Shown here: in pieces, positions 34,640 through 41,766 of the stretch
How positions within the stretch are numbered: the first letter of the stretch is position 1
How the letters are laid out: each line of letters starts with the position of its first letter
Source: Dehalococcoidia bacterium
GTDB taxonomy: Bacteria > Chloroflexota > Dehalococcoidia > Tepidiformales > Tepidiformaceae
DNA: 59,438 bases
Assembly (NCBI GenBank): GCA_009841435.1
Contig: VXLW01000016.1
Span: forward strand, 4,717 to 64,154
Reading direction: 5' to 3'
Notes under the pieces: model-generated
Databases searched by the model: none
The model's input: the letters and a program-made list of their open reading frames with translations, nothing else
Told to the model about the DNA's origin: nothing
Made by a program: the position numbers and the translations under genes

Positions 34640-35119
34640 CTACGTCTCCTCGGGGGTGCTTGCTGGTTCGCTCGGCTCTTGCGCCCGAGCAGCGCTGATC
34701 TCTTTGCTGACCGTCCGCAGCACCCCGTTTACGAACCCGGCTGACGTCTCGCTTCCATAGCGGTGGGCAAGCTCGACAGCCTCGTTCACGACGGCTCCGA
34801 CCGGCGCAGAATTATCGTGAAGCAACTCCCAGAGCGCAAGTCTCAGGATGGTTCGCTCGACGACGGGAAGGGTCCCCAGGGGGTGGCGGGGGGCGACGGG
34901 CTGGAGGCGACGATCGAGGTCGTCGCGGGAGTCAAGAATGCCCCGGAGCACCTCGCGACCGAAACCGGAAGGCCGTTTGCCGGTCACCTCACGATCTTCG
35001 CCGGCGACGTCCTGGAGGCGGCGGTCATAGGCGGCCTCGGCGTCGTGGCCGGAGGTCTCAGCCTCATACAGCGCCTCGATCACGAGACAGCGCGCGCGGC
35101 GCAGGACGTGATCGGTCAC
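34640..35119 (-). CDS. nusB: Transcription antitermination factor NusB
   Basis: 159 aa. NusB binds boxA RNA with S10 during rRNA transcription. Typical pieces are RRARCLVIEALYEAE at the start, RLQPVAPRHPLGTLPVVERT in the middle, and the hallmark VNEAVELAHRYGSETSAGFV followed by NGVLRTV near the end. GTG 35119 is taken as the start because it overlaps the fabG stop (GTGA); the open frame upstream of it lies in fabG. Confidence 0.93.
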   Translation of the reverse strand: MTDHVLRRARCLVIEALYEAETSGHDAEAAYDRRLQDVAGEDREVTGKRPSGFGREVLRGILDSRDDLDRRLQPVAPRHPLGTLPVVERTILRLALWELLHDNSAPVGAVVNEAVELAHRYGSETSAGFVNGVLRTVSKEISAARAQEPSEPASTPEET

Positions 35120-35865
35120 GCCATCACCATGCCGCCATCCACATGGATGCACTGGCCGGTGATGTAGGAGGCGCCGGGACCGGCGAGGAATCGCACGAGG
35201 GGCGCGACCTCCTCGGGACCGGCGAAACGCTCCAGGGGCACCTGACCGAGCACGTTCTCGCGCTGCTCCTCGGTGAGGGGCGCGGTGATGTCGGTCTCGA
35301 TGAAGCCAGGAGCGATGGCGTTCACGGTGACGTTTCGCGAGGCGACCTCACGGGCGAGGGAGCGCGTGAAGCCGATGAGGCCCGCCTTGGAAGCGGCGTA
35401 GTTCACCTGGCCCGCGTTCCCCATGACGCCGACAACGCTGGTGATGTTGATCACTCGGCCGGCCTCGGAGCGCAGGAGCTGCCGCATCGAGGCCTTGGTG
35501 ACGGCGAAAACGCCGCGCAGATTCGTGCGCTGCACGATGTCCCAGTCGTCCTCGGACATGCGCATGAGGAGGCCGTCGCGGGTGATACCAGCGTTGTTCA
35601 CGAGGATGTCGAGCCCGCCAAGTTCATCGGCGGCGGCCTTGACGAGGGCTGCCGCCTGGTCGCTCTCTGCGATGTCACCGGGGAGGGCAACGGCAACGCC
35701 ACCTTCGGCCTCGATGGCAGCGACGACCTCACGGGCGGCGTCCTCGCTGGCGTTGTAGTTGACGGCAACGCTGGCGCCGGCGCGGGCGAGCTCGATGCAA
35801 ATGGCGCGGCCGATGCCGCGTGAGCCGCCGGTTACGAGCGCGCGGCGTCCTTCAAGCTCGGACAC
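35116..35865 (-). CDS. fabG: 3-oxoacyl-ACP reductase FabG
   Basis: 249 aa classical short-chain dehydrogenase that reduces 3-oxoacyl-ACP with NADPH in fatty-acid elongation. The cofactor motif is LVTGGSRGIGRAICIELARA, the NNAG motif is ILVNNAGITRDGLLMRM, and the catalytic residues are Ser in INITSVVGVMGN and YAASK. The end AGPGASYITGQCIHVDGGMV is typical. GTG 35865 lies 3 nt after the fabD stop; longer versions run inside fabD. It overlaps nusB by GTGA. Confidence 0.95.
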   Translation of the reverse strand: MSELEGRRALVTGGSRGIGRAICIELARAGASVAVNYNASEDAAREVVAAIEAEGGVAVALPGDIAESDQAAALVKAAADELGGLDILVNNAGITRDGLLMRMSEDDWDIVQRTNLRGVFAVTKASMRQLLRSEAGRVINITSVVGVMGNAGQVNYAASKAGLIGFTRSLAREVASRNVTVNAIAPGFIETDITAPLTEEQRENVLGQVPLERFAGPEEVAPLVRFLAGPGASYITGQCIHVDGGMVMA

Positions 35866-35867
35866 GG

Positions 35868-36893
35868 CTACAGCTCGACGTGGACGGACTCGGCGCTGTT
35901 GACGGTGATGCAGGTGGAGCGGCGGAGCATGCGCTTGATGATGCCGCTGAGCACGCGGCCGGGGCCGAACTCGATGAACGTGTCGACGCCCTGCTCGCCG
36001 AGGAACTCGACCGTTCGCGCCCACTGGACGGGGCGGTGAACCTGGTCGACGAGCTCGTTGCGAACCGTCGTTATTTCGTCGATAGCAGTAGCGGTGCAGT
36101 TGGCCACGACGGGGACCTGCAGGTCGCGGAAGGTGGTGGTGGCGACGGGATTGACCATGCCCTCGGCGGCGGAGCGCATGAGCGAGCTGTGGAAGGCCCC
36201 GCTCACGCTGAGGGGGATGACCTTCTTGGCGCCGCGGGCCTGGGCGTAATCGAGGGCGCGGACGACGGAGTCGCGCGGACCGCCCACGACGATCTGGCCG
36301 GGGGCGTTAACGGTGCATATCTCGGCGCCGGACTCGCGGCAGACATCCTCGCACTCGCTTACGTCGAGACCGATGACGGCGGCCATGGTTCCGGGGCGGG
36401 CCTTGCCTGCGGCGGCCATCAGCTCGCCACGGGTGCGGAGCAGGCGGATGGCGTCATCGAAGGTGAGGGCGCCGGCGGCCACGAGGGCCGGGTATTCGCC
36501 GAGGGAGTGGCCGGCCACGAAAGCGGGGCGTTCGAGCAGGTCGGGGTTCAGGTCGGTGGCGACGCGGAGAAGGGCGAGGCTGGTGACGGCGATCGCGGGC
36601 TGCGTGTTCTGGGTCTGCTGCAGCTCGTCCTCGGGCCCCTCGAAGCAGATACGGGAGAGGGGGATGCCGAGGATTTCGTCGGCGCGGTCGAAGAGCTCCT
36701 TGGCGGCGGGGAACTCGTCGTAGAGGTCCTTGCCCATGCCAACGACCTGGGCGCCCTGCCCGGGGAAGACAAAGGCGCGCCGCCCCTCGGCGCCTTCACG
36801 CAGCGCAAGGAAGGCGGTGGAGGACGTGGGGGCTACCCTTCCAAATCCGGATCGGGCATCCGCAGGACTTCCCGACCCCGATAGAGCCCGCAC
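35868..36893 (-). CDS. fabD: Malonyl-CoA:ACP transacylase FabD (start uncertain)
   Basis: About 310-340 aa, moving malonyl from CoA to ACP. AFVFPGQGAQVVGMGKDLYD begins the domain, the catalytic Ser is in FVAGHSLGEYPALVAAGALT, and GPGRVLSGIIKRM ends it. The start is a problem: between the rpmF stop (36833) and FPGQG there is no in-frame ATG, GTG or TTG, only CTG. I give GTG 36893, which overlaps rpmF by about 60 nt and adds a low-complexity N-terminus; GTG 36902 or a CTG start near 36803 are alternatives. Confidence 0.92.
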   Translation of the reverse strand: MRALSGSGSPADARSGFGRVAPTSSTAFLALREGAEGRRAFVFPGQGAQVVGMGKDLYDEFPAAKELFDRADEILGIPLSRICFEGPEDELQQTQNTQPAIAVTSLALLRVATDLNPDLLERPAFVAGHSLGEYPALVAAGALTFDDAIRLLRTRGELMAAAGKARPGTMAAVIGLDVSECEDVCRESGAEICTVNAPGQIVVGGPRDSVVRALDYAQARGAKKVIPLSVSGAFHSSLMRSAAEGMVNPVATTTFRDLQVPVVANCTATAIDEITTVRNELVDQVHRPVQWARTVEFLGEQGVDTFIEFGPGRVLSGIIKRMLRRSTCITVNSAESVHVEL

Positions 36894-37030
36894 ACCGGGC
36901 ACGTCTGGTGGGAGAGCCGCGGCGCCCGGCAGTCGCTGCAGGTCACGACGTGGGGCACGCGCAGGCGATGGTGCCCGCGACGCTTGCGCTGGCGAGTCTT
37001 GGGGTATTTGCGCTTCGGAAGGGGGGGCAT
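36833..37030 (-). CDS. rpmF: 50S ribosomal protein L32
   Basis: 65 aa. MPPLPKRKYPKTRQRKRRGH is the basic N-terminal arm, and CSDCRAPRLSHQTCPVCGLY is the four-Cys zinc version of L32. The acidic end DPDLEG is ordinary. yceD upstream and fatty-acid genes downstream reproduce a common bacterial order (yceD-rpmF-fab). Confidence 0.96.
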   Translation of the reverse strand: MPPLPKRKYPKTRQRKRRGHHRLRVPHVVTCSDCRAPRLSHQTCPVCGLYRGREVLRMPDPDLEG

Positions 37031-37099
37031 CGGTTCGCTCCCGGGGTAGTGTGGCGCTCACGGCCTTCTTGCTCATGGTGATCGGTTGGGGCACGCGAG

Positions 37100-37615
37100 T
37101 CAGGATTCGCTCTCTCTCAGGGAGGCCAGGGCTGCCCATCGGGGATCGCTGGCCACGGGTTCACAGGCGCATTCGCCCGTGTTTCTGTCGATTCCGCAGC
37201 TGGGGCAGAAGCCCTGGCAGTCGGTGCTGCAGAGCGGCTGCATGGGGGCAGCCGCTTCACAATACTGCCGCACACCTTCCGTAATGTCGATCAGGTGGCT
37301 GCGGGAGATGGAGAAGGCCTCGGGGTCGCTGTCGTCATCCTCGAGGCGGGCGCCGCTGGCCACGTCGTAGCGCTGCTCGTACACCTCGTCGAAGGCGATG
37401 GGGGTGGGGATGGCGACAGGGGCGAGGCAGCGCGAGCACTCGCCGTCGAGGGTGATCTCGAGGGAGGCGCGCACGAGCGCACCGGCGCCGATGCGGACGA
37501 GCTCTACCTTGCCTCCGGTGAGCGCCCCGGACGGCGACAGCTCGTGGATGCGGGACGCGCCGGGACCGTCGGCGAGCAACTGGGAGGCGTTGAAGGCGAG
37601 GGTCGGGAGTTCCAT
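37100..37615 (-). CDS. yceD: YceD/DUF177 family protein
   Basis: 171 aa. The family almost always precedes rpmF and is linked to 23S rRNA metabolism. CSRCLAPVAIPTPIAFDEVY in the middle and CSTDCQGFCPSCGIDRNTGE near the end give two cysteine clusters likely to bind zinc. I use ATG 37615 because AGGAGG lies 7 nt upstream; the open frame reaches 37690 with an Arg-rich, unlikely extension. First gene of the long minus-strand cluster. The gap to rpmF is about 70 nt. Confidence 0.88.
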   Translation of the reverse strand: MELPTLAFNASQLLADGPGASRIHELSPSGALTGGKVELVRIGAGALVRASLEITLDGECSRCLAPVAIPTPIAFDEVYEQRYDVASGARLEDDDSDPEAFSISRSHLIDITEGVRQYCEAAAPMQPLCSTDCQGFCPSCGIDRNTGECACEPVASDPRWAALASLRESES

Positions 37616-37654
37616 GCCGGCCCTCCTGCGCGCCGAAAGCACGGCGGCACTAGC

Positions 37655-37660
37655 AGTATA
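37655..37660 (-). promoter_or_regulatory. Candidate -10 box for the yceD-rpmF-fab cluster
   Basis: TATACT on the minus strand lies 40 nt before ATG 37615, in the 170-bp gap between divergent yceD and the Zn-ribbon gene. No good -35 is seen at 17 nt, so support is limited. Confidence 0.3.
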
Positions 37661-37788
37661 GCGCCGGGGTGGTCGCGGCCCGGGGAACATAAACGTGCGG
37701 GGGCGAGACAGATTCCCCGGGGAGGGTCGAAACGCCGTTTACTGGCCATCCGGCGCCGCCTACGCTTGTCGCTAGGGTTAGCCTCCGA

Positions 37789-38490
37789 ATGCCACAGGTC
37801 GCAGACCTCGCCTCACTCCAGGAATACGACGACATCCTCGCCGGATTGACCGCCGAACTGGAAGAGGCGCGAGCGGACCTCGAAGACGACGAAGCGTTGC
37901 AGGCCGCGCAGACCGCCGCCACCGAGGCGGACGAGCGCTGCGCATCCCTGGAACGCGAGCAGCGCCGGTTGGAGGGCGAGATCGACACCCTCGTGGCCAG
38001 AGTCGAGCGCGAGGAGAAGCGGCTCTACGACGGCTCCATCAAGCTGCCGAAGGAACTGGAGGGCATCCAGAAGGAAGTCGCCTCGCTGCGGTCGCGCCTC
38101 TCCGACGTGGAGGACACCGAGCTGGCGCTTCTGGACAGGCTGGAGGAGGCGGAGGGGGCACGCGACTCGGCACGGGACGCGCTGGCGCAGGAGGAGACAG
38201 CCTCGAAGGAGAAGCACGAGCGCGTGGGTGGCGACATCACGCGGCTGGAGGGGCGAATCGAGGCGACGACCGGGGAGCGCGACGCCTGCAAGGCGAGACT
38301 GACGGCGACCCTGGTGGCGCAGTACGAGGACCTGCGGCGGCGGAAGGGCGGGGTGGCGGTGACGCACCTGCGGGCGGGAGCCTGCACCGGCTGCCGCGTG
38401 AGCGTGCCGCCCTCGGCGCGCAAGCGGGCGCTCGACCCGGAAGCGCCGGCGCTCTGTCCCAACTGCGAACGGATCCTAGTGGGGTACTAG
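37789..38490 (+). CDS. Coiled-coil Zn-ribbon protein (CT398/DUF164-like)
   Basis: 233 aa. Residues 1-~190 are a long helical hairpin rich in Glu, Lys and Arg (AELEEARADLEDDEALQAAQ and onward). The C-terminus is a four-Cys zinc ribbon (ACTGCRVSVPPSARKRALDP then CPNCERILVGY). The CT398 family is widespread and poorly understood, proposed to bind nucleic acids or act near membrane systems. Its stop is 4 nt before the ATG of the dead recombinase, then RNase HI overlaps that gene, so these three probably share a transcript. ATG 37789 starts at the conserved QVADLASLQEYD. Confidence 0.85.
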   Translation: MPQVADLASLQEYDDILAGLTAELEEARADLEDDEALQAAQTAATEADERCASLEREQRRLEGEIDTLVARVEREEKRLYDGSIKLPKELEGIQKEVASLRSRLSDVEDTELALLDRLEEAEGARDSARDALAQEETASKEKHERVGGDITRLEGRIEATTGERDACKARLTATLVAQYEDLRRRKGGVAVTHLRAGACTGCRVSVPPSARKRALDPEAPALCPNCERILVGY

Positions 38491-38494
38491 GGCG

Positions 38495-39910
38495 ATGAAG
38501 GCGATCGGGTACTTCGTCGAGGGAGCGCAGCTCAACGGAGCGGAGCGTTCGCTGAGCCAGCAGACGGAGCAGTTCCTGGCCTTCTGCCAGGAGCACGGCT
38601 ACCAGGTGGCGGCGACGTTCGTCGACACGAAAGACGCGGAGGAGGCCGACAGCGGTTTCCGGCAGATGCTCAACTTCATCGAGCGGGGCGATCACGGGTT
38701 CGTGGTGGCGGTGGTGGACGGGCTGGGGGTGCTGGGAAGCGACCTCGGGCGGGCGGCGCTCAAGATGCTCACGATCGAGGGAGCGGGGGCGACGGTGTAC
38801 GAGGCGGGGAGTGGGGAGGAGGCGGCACGGTCGATCGTGGAGCAGTGGGGCGGGCGCACGGCGCGCGCGCCCGTCTCTGAGCGGGTGCGGGCGGCGATGC
38901 GGAGGCGGGCGGTGCGGGGCGAGGCGCTGGGGCGGCCCCCCTACGGCTACTGCGTGGGGGCGAAGCGTCGCCTGGAGATCGTTCCCGACGAGGCCGTGGT
39001 GGTGCAGTACATCTTCCGGCTCTACCTGGAGGAGGGACTGGGGATCCGGCGCGTCGCCGGGCGGCTGAACGAGGAGGGCATCCCCACGCGCCGGGGCGGG
39101 CGCTGGAGCATGGTGAGCGTGCGCGACATCCTGCGGAACCGGGCCTACCTGGGGACGTACTCCCGCTTCGGCGTACGCATCCCCGACAGCCACCGCGCCC
39201 TCGTGAGCCCCTCGGATTTCCGCAAGGTGCAGGAGAACATGGCGAAGCGCCGCCGGGGTGGCACGGGACGATCGCTGCACCCGTTCCTGCTCAGCGGGCT
39301 CGTGTTCTGCGGGCGCTGCGGCAACCGCATGATCGGGGTGAGCCGCCGCCAGCACTGGACGACTCGCGCGGGCGAGGAGCGCAAAGCCACGTACCGCTAC
39401 TACCAGTGCGAAAGCCGCACCAACCAGAACACCTGCTCCTACAACACGCAGCGCGAGGCAGAGTTGGAGACGCGCGTGCGCGAGATGCTGGCGGAGCCGA
39501 ACGGGACGGCCACGCGCCTGCAGCGGGCGGGCGGCGCCGACGCCTACGCGGAGGAGATTGCAACGGAGATCGAGCGGATCGAAGGGCGGCTGCGCCAGAA
39601 CCGGCGGCAGGTGGAGGCGCTGGTGGGGGAGGCGGCGAGCGGGCAGCTCCCGGTGGAGCGCATGAAGGCGATCGGGGCGGGCCTCGCGAAGGACCAGCGC
39701 GAGCTGGTGCGGGAGGTGGATGAGGCGAAGGCGCGCCTCGCGGCCGAGCGCTCCGAGGCAGAGCGGGAGGAGCAGGCGGAGGCAACCTGCAAGCGGCTGT
39801 TGACGCGCTGGGACGACCTCAACCTCGAGGAGCGGCAGGCGCTCCTGCGCGAGGTGATCGACCGGATCGAGGTCGACGGCGACGACGCACGCCTGCTGAG
39901 GCGGCACTGA
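38495..39910 (+). CDS. Catalytically dead large serine recombinase homologue
   Basis: 471 aa with full large-serine-recombinase architecture but no active site. The usual Y-x-R-V-S is YFVEGA (Arg to Val, nucleophilic Ser to Gly), and the usual L-D-R-L-S-R is VVDGLGVLG (both arginines lost). The DNA-binding parts look intact: Recombinase domain GRPPYGYCVG and EEGIPTRRGGRWSMVSVRDI, zinc ribbon CGRCGNRMIGV...YYQCES...CSY, and a coiled coil from ~350. It begins 4 nt after the Zn-ribbon gene, and its stop overlaps the RNase HI start (TGATG), with base composition like the neighbours. It looks domesticated: a DNA-binding protein kept without strand exchange. Compare the active integrase at 23718. 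Confidence 0.86.
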   Translation: MKAIGYFVEGAQLNGAERSLSQQTEQFLAFCQEHGYQVAATFVDTKDAEEADSGFRQMLNFIERGDHGFVVAVVDGLGVLGSDLGRAALKMLTIEGAGATVYEAGSGEEAARSIVEQWGGRTARAPVSERVRAAMRRRAVRGEALGRPPYGYCVGAKRRLEIVPDEAVVVQYIFRLYLEEGLGIRRVAGRLNEEGIPTRRGGRWSMVSVRDILRNRAYLGTYSRFGVRIPDSHRALVSPSDFRKVQENMAKRRRGGTGRSLHPFLLSGLVFCGRCGNRMIGVSRRQHWTTRAGEERKATYRYYQCESRTNQNTCSYNTQREAELETRVREMLAEPNGTATRLQRAGGADAYAEEIATEIERIEGRLRQNRRQVEALVGEAASGQLPVERMKAIGAGLAKDQRELVREVDEAKARLAAERSEAEREEQAEATCKRLLTRWDDLNLEERQALLREVIDRIEVDGDDARLLRRH

Positions 39911-40314
39911 TGCGCCTCGTCGTGTACGCCGACGGCGCCAGCCGCGGCAATCCCGGGCCGGCCGCCATCGGCGCGAGCGTGCAGAGCGCCGGCGGCGACG
40001 AGCTAACGTCGGTCAGCGACACGATCGGGCGGACGACGAACAACGTGGCCGAATACCGGGCCGCCATCGCGGGCGTGCGCGCGGCGCACGACCTGGGCGC
40101 GACGAGCATCGACCTGAGGCTCGACAGCGAGCTCATCGTGAAGCAGCTGGCCGGGCGTTACCGGGTGAAGAACGCGGCGTTGCGGCCCCTGTTCGCGGCG
40201 CTGGTGGAGGCGCTGGAGGCGGTGGGGCCGTACACGGTGGGGCACGTTCCGCGGGCAAAGAACAAGCGCGCGGACGCGCTGGCGAACGAGGCGCTGGACC
40301 GGGCTCGTCGCTAG
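39910..40314 (+). CDS. Ribonuclease HI family protein
   Basis: 134 aa RNase H-fold nuclease that cuts RNA in RNA:DNA hybrids. The catalytic acids are Asp in VVYADGASRGNPGPAAIGA, Glu in TTNNVAEYRAAI, Asp in LRLDSELIVKQLAGRYRVKN, and Asp in AKNKRADALANEAL. It matches the short bacterial/plant-type RNase H branch more than E. coli RnhA. It overlaps the dead recombinase stop by one base and precedes rnpB. Confidence 0.9.
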   Translation: MRLVVYADGASRGNPGPAAIGASVQSAGGDELTSVSDTIGRTTNNVAEYRAAIAGVRAAHDLGATSIDLRLDSELIVKQLAGRYRVKNAALRPLFAALVEALEAVGPYTVGHVPRAKNKRADALANEALDRARR

Positions 40315-40351
40315 CGCTGGTCAGGGGTGTGGCGCCGCCGTACGCTGGGAA

Positions 40352-40727
40352 GCGATCAGTGGGCCGGGCGATCGCGCCGGGACGTTCGCGTTTCGGTGAG
40401 GAAAGTCCGGACTCCGCCGGGCAAGGGTGCCAGGTAACGCCTGGGCGGCGCGAGCCGACGGAAAGTGCAACAGAAACATACCGCCCGCAGTGCTGCGGGT
40501 AAGGGTGAAATGGTGCGGTAAGAGCGCACCGGTGTTCTGGAGACAGGGCAGCCGTGCAAACCCCACCCGGAGCAAGGCCGAATAGGGGAGAAGGGCGCCC
40601 GGCCCGTTCGAACTCCCGGGTAGGCCGCGTGAGCGTCGCAGCGATGGGGCGCCCAGATAGATGATCGCCGCCATCCGGCTGACCCACCGGAGGGCACAGA
40701 ATCCGGCTTACAGGCCCGCTGATCACC
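40352..40727 (+). ncRNA. rnpB: RNase P RNA (type A)
   Basis: Catalytic RNA that trims tRNA 5' leaders. The universal blocks are present in order: GAGGAAAGTCCGGACTC (CR I), ACAGAAACATACCGCC, AAGGGTGAAATGGTG, AGATAGATGATCGCC and ACAGAATCCGGCTTACAGG. The ends pair (GATCAGTGGGCC near 40354 with GGCCCGCTGATC near 40724), which sets the limits to within a few bases. Confidence 0.95.
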
Positions 40728-40782
40728 TTCCCAATCGCTCACCGGCTTCCGCAGTCCCGCACACGAGAAATCGAGCGCCGGA

Positions 40783-40801
40783 CGCCCCCGAAACGGGGGC
40801 G
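40783..40801. terminator. GC hairpin after rnpB
   Basis: CGCCCCCG-AAA-CGGGGGCG is an 8-bp stem 56 nt after the RNase P RNA end and just before the cox promoter. There is no T-tract, so it may stop transcription weakly or just insulate. Confidence 0.45.
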
Positions 40802-40806
40802 CTGAG

Positions 40807-40835
40807 TTGACACCATGGGGGACCCGGCGTACAAC
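40807..40835 (+). promoter_or_regulatory. Near-consensus sigma-70 promoter of the cox operon
   Basis: TTGACA (40807-40812), a 17-nt spacer, and TACAAC (40830-40835). The expected start is near 40842, giving a leader of about 94 nt before the coxB ATG. Confidence 0.7.
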
Positions 40836-40846
40836 CAAATTTGGTT
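40833..40846. promoter_or_regulatory. 14-nt palindrome at the cox promoter start site
   Basis: AACCAAATTTGGTT is a perfect palindrome overlapping the -10 box and the predicted transcription start. It is AT-rich in GC-rich DNA. A repressor bound here would block the cox operon; the regulator is unknown. Confidence 0.5.
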
Positions 40847-40935
40847 TGCGCCGCGATTCACAATCTCCCACGAAGCGCGATTTCGAGAGCGTTCGTGCCA
40901 CCAACCACAGAAGGGTGAGGCGAGGAGGAGGCGAG

Positions 40936-41757
40936 ATGCTCGGCATGCCGCTTCGCCGTCGCTTGCGCCTGTTTGTTGCGACGGTCACGGCAGCGCTTCT
41001 GGCCCTCCTTGCGACCGGCACCGCCTCGGCGATCCAGCCCCGCGGCATCACCGATGAAGCGCACCTGATGAACGATCTGTTCTGGATCGTGACGATCGCC
41101 GGGCTGGTCGTGTTCGGGCTCGTGGGCGCGGCGCTGGTCTACGCGATGATCCGCTACCGCCGCCAGAACGATGAGCTGCCTCCCCAGTTCCACGGGGGCG
41201 GCAAGATCGAGGCCGCGATGGTGGGCGTGCCCGTCCTCATCGTGATCGGGCTCTTCACCATCTCGATGATCATCCTCGTCCAGATCGACGACAAAGCCCA
41301 GGACGAGGCGCTCACCATCGACGTCACGGGATTCCAGTTCTCGTGGCAGTTCGCCTACAACCTCAACGACCTGGGAACGAACACCGACCCGAACGCGGAA
41401 GGCACGATCGCCGTCATCGGCACGCCCGCGAACGACCCGATCCTGTACATGCCCGTCGATGAGCCGGTGGAGTTCCTGCTCAAGTCGAACGACGTGATCC
41501 ACTCCTTCTACGTGAAGGACTTCCTCTACAAGCTCGACCTGATCCCGGGCCGCGTGAACTCGTTCACGGTGACGGCGCGGGAAACGGGCGACTTCAGTGC
41601 GCAGTGCGCGGAGCTCTGCGGCACGAACCACGCTCTCATGCGCTTCACCGTGCGGGTCGTGGAACGGGACGAATTTGACGCGTGGGTAGCTGCCGAGGCT
41701 GCCCGCCAGCTCGGGGACGGCGCACTCGTGTCGACCTCGGGGACGCAGGGAGACTGA
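40936..41757 (+). CDS. coxB: Cytochrome c oxidase subunit II
   Basis: 273 aa subunit that takes electrons from cytochrome c through the CuA centre. A signal-like helix LFVATVTAALLALLATG is followed by two transmembrane helices (LFWIVTIAGLVVFGLVGAAL; VGVPVLIVIGLFTISMIILV). The CuA ligands are H in DVIHSFYVKDF and CAELCGTNHALMRF (C, E, C, H, M). No cytochrome c domain is fused. ATG 40936 has GGAGGAGG just upstream. First gene of the operon. Confidence 0.95.
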   Translation: MLGMPLRRRLRLFVATVTAALLALLATGTASAIQPRGITDEAHLMNDLFWIVTIAGLVVFGLVGAALVYAMIRYRRQNDELPPQFHGGGKIEAAMVGVPVLIVIGLFTISMIILVQIDDKAQDEALTIDVTGFQFSWQFAYNLNDLGTNTDPNAEGTIAVIGTPANDPILYMPVDEPVEFLLKSNDVIHSFYVKDFLYKLDLIPGRVNSFTVTARETGDFSAQCAELCGTNHALMRFTVRVVERDEFDAWVAAEAARQLGDGALVSTSGTQGD

Positions 41758-41766
41758 GGAGGCCCG

